Shown: positions 60,532 through 64,000 of the stretch, one piece after another
How positions within the stretch are numbered: the first letter of the stretch is position 1
Layout: each line of letters starts with the position of its first letter
Source of the DNA: Salarchaeum japonicum_A
Lineage (GTDB): Archaea; Halobacteriota; Halobacteria; Halobacteriales; Halobacteriaceae
Direction: 5' to 3'
Assembly (NCBI RefSeq): GCF_049705945.1
Contig: NZ_JBNAMV010000004.1
Coordinates: 744,001-808,000, forward strand
Length of the DNA stretch: 64,000 nucleotides
The notes under the pieces: generated by a model
Database searches by the model: none
Told to the model about the DNA's origin: nothing
What the model saw: only the letters and a program-made list of their open reading frames with translations
Made by a program: the position numbers and the translations under genes

Positions 60532-61776
60532 GTGACCGACTCGGTCTGGCGGAACCCGAGTTTCCGCCGGTTCTTCGCGGGGCAGTTCGTGACGAACGCC
60601 GGCGACAGCCTCTACACCGTCGCGGTGCTCTGGCTCGCGTTCGACCTCACCGGCTCCACGGGCGTCACGGGCGCACTGAATTCGATCCTCCTCCTACCGT
60701 GGCTCCTCCAGATACTCGCGGGCCCGCTCGTCGACCGCCTCCCGCTGAAGGGCGTGCTCGTCGGCGCGCAGCTCGCGCAGGGCGTCGTCGTGCTCTCGCT
60801 GCCGCTCGCCGCCGCGGCCGGTCATCTCAGTGTCGAACTGCTGTTCGCCGTCGCGCCGCTGTTGATGCTGGCGTCGCTCGCGATGGCGCCGATGGAGACC
60901 GCCGTCCTCCCGCGAATCGTCGACGACGCCCGTCTCTCGAACGCGAACGCCGCGCTCGCCACCGTCACGCTGGGCCTCGATATGGTGTTCGACGCGCTCG
61001 GCGGCGCGGTCGTCGCGACAGTCGGCGCGACCGCGTTGTTCCTCGCGGACGCGGGGACGTTCGCGCTCGCCGCACTCCTGTTCGCCGGCGTTCGACTGAA
61101 CGCACCAACGTCCGAACCCACAGCGGACGCGCCGTCCGTCCGCGACGTGCTCGGGTCGTACCGCGACGACCTCAGGGAGGGAATCGACGTGCTCCGCGGA
61201 ACCGTGTTCGTCGAACTCGTCCTCACCACGGCGGTCGCAAACTTCACCACGGGCGTGACGCTCGCAGTCCTGCCGGCGTTCGGCGCGGCCATCGGCGGCC
61301 CGCTGTTCTACGGCCTCCTCCTGGGCGCGCTCGGCGTCGGGCGACTGCTCGGGTCGCTCGTCGGGCCGCGACTCGAGAGCGTGCCGTTCGGCCGCGTCCT
61401 GCTCATGCAGGGTGTCGGCGCGGCGTGCTGGCTCGCCGCCGTGTTCGCGCCGACGCCCGCGCTCACCGTCGCCCTGTTCTGCCTCGCGTGGGTTCCCGCG
61501 GGCGCGAGCGGCGTCGTTTCGTCCACGCTGAACCAACGCGTCTTCCCCGCCGATTTGCTCGGGCGCGTGTCCGCGACGAAGGGCACGGCGTCGGGCGCGA
61601 CGCTCCCGCTCGGGTCGCTCCTCGGCGGCTTGCTCGGAGAAGCAGTCGGCGTGCGCGCGACGATGGCGCTCGCCGCGTCCGGGTTCGCGTTCACCGCCGC
61701 CTACGTCCTCCTCCGCCCCCGCCTCCGCCGGCTTCCCGCCGTCGCCGACGCCGACCCCGAGGACTTCGGCCTCTAG
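60532..61776 (+). CDS. MFS transporter
   Basis: This 414-residue permease has about 12 membrane helices and the MFS-3-like start NPSFRRFFAGQFVTNAGDSL, which resembles enterobactin-exporter/DHA-type carriers. The A-like loop DRLPLKGVLV is recognisable. The substrate is unknown; such carriers often export drugs or metabolites. The stop overlaps the convergent nadE. Confidence 0.87.
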   Translation: MTDSVWRNPSFRRFFAGQFVTNAGDSLYTVAVLWLAFDLTGSTGVTGALNSILLLPWLLQILAGPLVDRLPLKGVLVGAQLAQGVVVLSLPLAAAAGHLSVELLFAVAPLLMLASLAMAPMETAVLPRIVDDARLSNANAALATVTLGLDMVFDALGGAVVATVGATALFLADAGTFALAALLFAGVRLNAPTSEPTADAPSVRDVLGSYRDDLREGIDVLRGTVFVELVLTTAVANFTTGVTLAVLPAFGAAIGGPLFYGLLLGALGVGRLLGSLVGPRLESVPFGRVLLMQGVGAACWLAAVFAPTPALTVALFCLAWVPAGASGVVSSTLNQRVFPADLLGRVSATKGTASGATLPLGSLLGGLLGEAVGVRATMALAASGFAFTAAYVLLRPRLRRLPAVADADPEDFGL

Positions 61777-62534
61777 AGGCCGGGCGTGGGCGGGCGTCGT
61801 CGCTTGTGCTCGGTGGACTCGTGACGGGAGACGAACCGCTCGACGAGGTCGCGGTCGATGCCGGTGTCCGCGACGATCTCCGCGACAGTGAGGTCGCGGT
61901 CGAGATAGCGCCGGAGCACGGCGTCGATGACCTCGTAGGACGCTCCCAGTTCATCCTCGTCGGTCTGTCCCTCCCAGAGTTCCGCCGTTGGCTGTTTCTC
62001 GATGAACGTCTCGGGGAGTCCAAGGTACTCGGCGAACTCGTAGAGGTCGGTCTTGTAGAGGTCGCCGAAGGGCGCGAGGTCGACCGCGCCGTCGCCGTAC
62101 TTCGTGAAGTAGCCGAGTTCGTACTCGGATTTGTTGTCCGCGCCGAGTACCAGATAGTTCCGGGCGTTCGCGGCCTCGTAGCAGTAGGTCATTCGGACGC
62201 GGGCGCGGACGTTCCCGACCGTGGTCTCGTCGAAGTCCCCAGAGAGTCCGTCGCGGATGGACGCGACCGCGGGCCGGATGTCGTCCTCCTCGTACGGAAT
62301 GCCCAGGAAGTCGCAGAGGTCGCGGGCGTCCCGCATGTTCGCCGTCGAACTCGGTGCGCCCGGTAGAATCAGACCGAGGGCGTTCTCGGGGCCGACGGCG
62401 TCCGCGGCGACCCGGGCGCCGAGCGCCGAATCGAGGCCGCCGCTGACGCCGAGCACGTAGCCGTCCGCGCCCGCGGCGTCGAGGCGGTCGCGGAGGAAGT
62501 CGTGGATGCGGGCTTCGACGCGCGCGTAGTCCAT
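61773..62534 (-). CDS. nadE: NH3-dependent NAD+ synthetase
   Basis: This 253-residue N-type ATP pyrophosphatase has the PP-loop LGVSGGLDSALGAR and the conserved ADNKSEYELGYFTKYGDG and KTDLYEFAEYLGLP segments. It amidates nicotinic acid adenine dinucleotide to NAD+. No glutaminase domain is present, so it uses ammonia. Length is normal for archaea. Confidence 0.93.
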   Translation of the reverse strand: MDYARVEARIHDFLRDRLDAAGADGYVLGVSGGLDSALGARVAADAVGPENALGLILPGAPSSTANMRDARDLCDFLGIPYEEDDIRPAVASIRDGLSGDFDETTVGNVRARVRMTYCYEAANARNYLVLGADNKSEYELGYFTKYGDGAVDLAPFGDLYKTDLYEFAEYLGLPETFIEKQPTAELWEGQTDEDELGASYEVIDAVLRRYLDRDLTVAEIVADTGIDRDLVERFVSRHESTEHKRRRPPTPGL

Positions 62535-62624
62535 ACCGCACCCTGAACCGCGCAGTCCGTAAGTCTGGGGTGGAATCGGGGGAGTGCGACGACTATTTCC
62601 GGCCGAACCCCCTGCGTTCCGGGT

Positions 62625-64000
62625 ATGACTGAGGCGCTCGGCGCTCCCGAGAAGATGGCGGAGCGCCGCGAGGAACTGACGCCGATGCTCTCTCAGTACC
62701 TCGACCTCTGCGAGCGCTACGACGACGCGCTCGTCCTCTTTCAGGTCGGGGACTTCTACGAGACGTTCTGCGAGGCCGCGGAGGAGGCCGCCCGCGTGCT
62801 CGAAATCACGCTCACCGCCCGCGAGGACTCCACGGGCACCTATCCGATGGCGGGTATCCCCATCGACAACGCCGAACCCTACATCGAGACGCTGCTCGAA
62901 TCTGGCTACCGGGTCGCGGTCGCCGACCAGGTGGAGGACGCGGACGCGACGAATAGCCTCGTCGACCGCGCGGTCACCCGAATCGTCACGCCGGGCACCG
63001 TGACGGAGGACGAACTCCTCGGCGGCGACGAGAACAACTTCGTCGCCGCGCTCACCGGCGGCGAAACCTACGGGCTCGCCTTCCTCGACGTGTCAACGGG
63101 GGACTTCGTTGCGACGAGCGCGGACTCCCGACAGCAGGTCCGGGACGAAGTAGGGAGATTCGCGCCCGCGGAGGCCGTGGTGGAACCGGGCGTCGACACC
63201 GACCTGTTCGCGGCGGACTGCATGGTGACGCGGTTCCGCGAGGACGCCTTCGACTCCGCGCGGGCGCGCGAGAAGCTCGACGCGTACTTCGGCGCGCCCG
63301 AACGACGCCTCGCGGGCGACAGCGAGATTCGGGCGTGCGGCGCGCTCCTCGCGTACGCGGAGTACACGCGCGCCGGCCAGCAGGACGAACTCGACTACCT
63401 GAACCACCTCACGCGCTACGACCCGCGCGACTACATGGTGCTCGACGCGGTCGCGCTCCGCAGCCTCGAACTGTTCGAACCGCGGAGCGTGCACGGCCGC
63501 GAGGGCACGACGCTGGTGGACGTGCTGGACGAGACCTCGTGTGCGCTCGGCCGCCGGAAGCTCACGGACTGGCTGCGGCGGCCGCTCGTCGACCGAGACC
63601 GCATCGACGCCCGGTTGGACGGCGTGGAGGAACTCCGCGGCGACCTCCGGACGCGCGAGGAACTCGCGGAGGCCCTGCGGGACGTGTACGACATCGAACG
63701 GCTGATTTCGCGGGTGTCGCGGGGGCGCGCGAACGCCCGCGACCTCCGGTCGCTGCAGACGACGCTCGACGTGATTCCCACGCTCCGCGAGTTGCTCGCG
63801 GACGCCGACTCCGGGAAGCTCCGCGACCTCCGCGCGCGCCTCCAAGACCTCTCGGACGTGCGCGAGGAAATCGGGGACGCCATCGTGGACGACCCGCCGC
63901 AGGAACTCACGGAGGGCGGCGTCGTCCGGGACGGCTACGACGAGACACTGGACGACCTCCGAGAGACGGAGCGCGAGGGCAAGCAGTGGATTCGGGACCT
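62625..64000 (+). CDS. mutS: DNA mismatch repair protein MutS, cut by window end
   Basis: An open frame begins with ATG at 62625 and runs uninterrupted through the last base. The product starts MTEALGAPEKMAERREELTP and carries the mismatch-recognition motif FQVGDFYETF (Phe-x-Glu), TAREDSTGTYPMAGIP and the connector and lever domains (TTLVDVLDETSCALGRRKL, RPLVDRDRIDARLDGV). About 458 codons are visible; the ATPase domain lies beyond the window. This is the classical MutS1, unlike the MutS5-like protein at 56.3 kb. Confidence 0.95.
   Translation, partial: MTEALGAPEKMAERREELTPMLSQYLDLCERYDDALVLFQVGDFYETFCEAAEEAARVLEITLTAREDSTGTYPMAGIPIDNAEPYIETLLESGYRVAVADQVEDADATNSLVDRAVTRIVTPGTVTEDELLGGDENNFVAALTGGETYGLAFLDVSTGDFVATSADSRQQVRDEVGRFAPAEAVVEPGVDTDLFAADCMVTRFREDAFDSARAREKLDAYFGAPERRLAGDSEIRACGALLAYAEYTRAGQQDELDYLNHLTRYDPRDYMVLDAVALRSLELFEPRSVHGREGTTLVDVLDETSCALGRRKLTDWLRRPLVDRDRIDARLDGVEELRGDLRTREELAEALRDVYDIERLISRVSRGRANARDLRSLQTTLDVIPTLRELLADADSGKLRDLRARLQDLSDVREEIGDAIVDDPPQELTEGGVVRDGYDETLDDLRETEREGKQWIRD

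Noticed and set aside
60525..62366. 613-codon plus-strand frame over the MFS and nadE genes
   Set aside because: Arg-rich shadow that continues antisense to nadE.

Overview
The window is G+C-rich chromosomal DNA from a haloarchaeon (class Halobacteria). The predicted proteins are strongly acidic. Diagnostic genes are an L15e ribosomal protein, a RIO2-type kinase, FtsZ2 with the ribbon-helix-helix regulators CdrL and CdrS, a form III RuBisCO and haloarchaeal pilin-like families. Several promoters look leaderless, with a TATA-like box about 27 nt before the start codon. Genes are packed tightly, often with ATGA or GTGA stop/start overlaps.

Layout, left half. A tRNA-Ser(CGA), with a decayed copy of its 3' end beside it, is followed by moxR, which converges on a four-gene DUF58/DUF4129 membrane operon (1.4-4.6 kb). 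A type IV pilus operon (4.7-11.4 kb) encodes an assembly ATPase that is frameshifted here, a TadC/PilC-like membrane protein and five small pilin-like proteins. A GH26-like hydrolase converges on an egghead-like glycosyltransferase (11.4-13.7 kb). Next comes a two-gene membrane/ATP-grasp module flanked by a duplicated 3' end of a thioredoxin-fold gene (13.7-16.6 kb). A MinD-like ATPase pair, an M24 peptidase and a 41-residue membrane protein precede the island.

Central island (19.4-34.1 kb). A tyrosine recombinase sits just inside a 23-bp repeat of the tRNA-Tyr(GUA) 3' end, and the intact tRNA-Tyr closes the other side. The element is about 14.6 kb and looks more A+T-rich than its surroundings. 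It carries a type I restriction-modification operon (hsdM, hsdS, hsdR) with a YgjP/SprT-like metallopeptidase, a PD-(D/E)XK-like protein, a tiny ribbon-helix-helix-like gene, a helicase-like protein with a C-terminal winged helix, and a divergent pair of a winged-helix regulator and a membrane HtpX-type protease fused to an Mrr-type nuclease domain. Seven copies of a dyad related to GTCTGAAGGTTCAGAC lie in its non-coding gaps and at one gene start. The HtpX-Mrr fusion and the dyad network are the best candidates for undescribed biology.

Right half. The cdrL, cdrS-ftsZ2 cell-division locus has a palindrome near its predicted transcription start. It is followed by ncsA, RuBisCO, an M29-like aminopeptidase, a methyltransferase, endonuclease IV, a peroxiredoxin, a lipoate ligase, a CsaA-like protein and a TAXI/TRAP transporter. 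After rio2 lies a secreted-protein locus (48.2-55.1 kb): DUF1102-like proteins with RR-type signal peptides, a SipW/ER-type signal peptidase, a DUF5305-like membrane protein and a winged-helix membrane regulator. This recalls the bacterial sipW-tasA fibre systems. The window ends with L15e, a short CNNM protein, a MutS-like ATPase, GtrA, DsbA-like and thioredoxin proteins, a cold-shock protein, an MFS transporter, NadE and the first part of mutS. I saw no rRNA, CRISPR array or recognisable insertion sequence.
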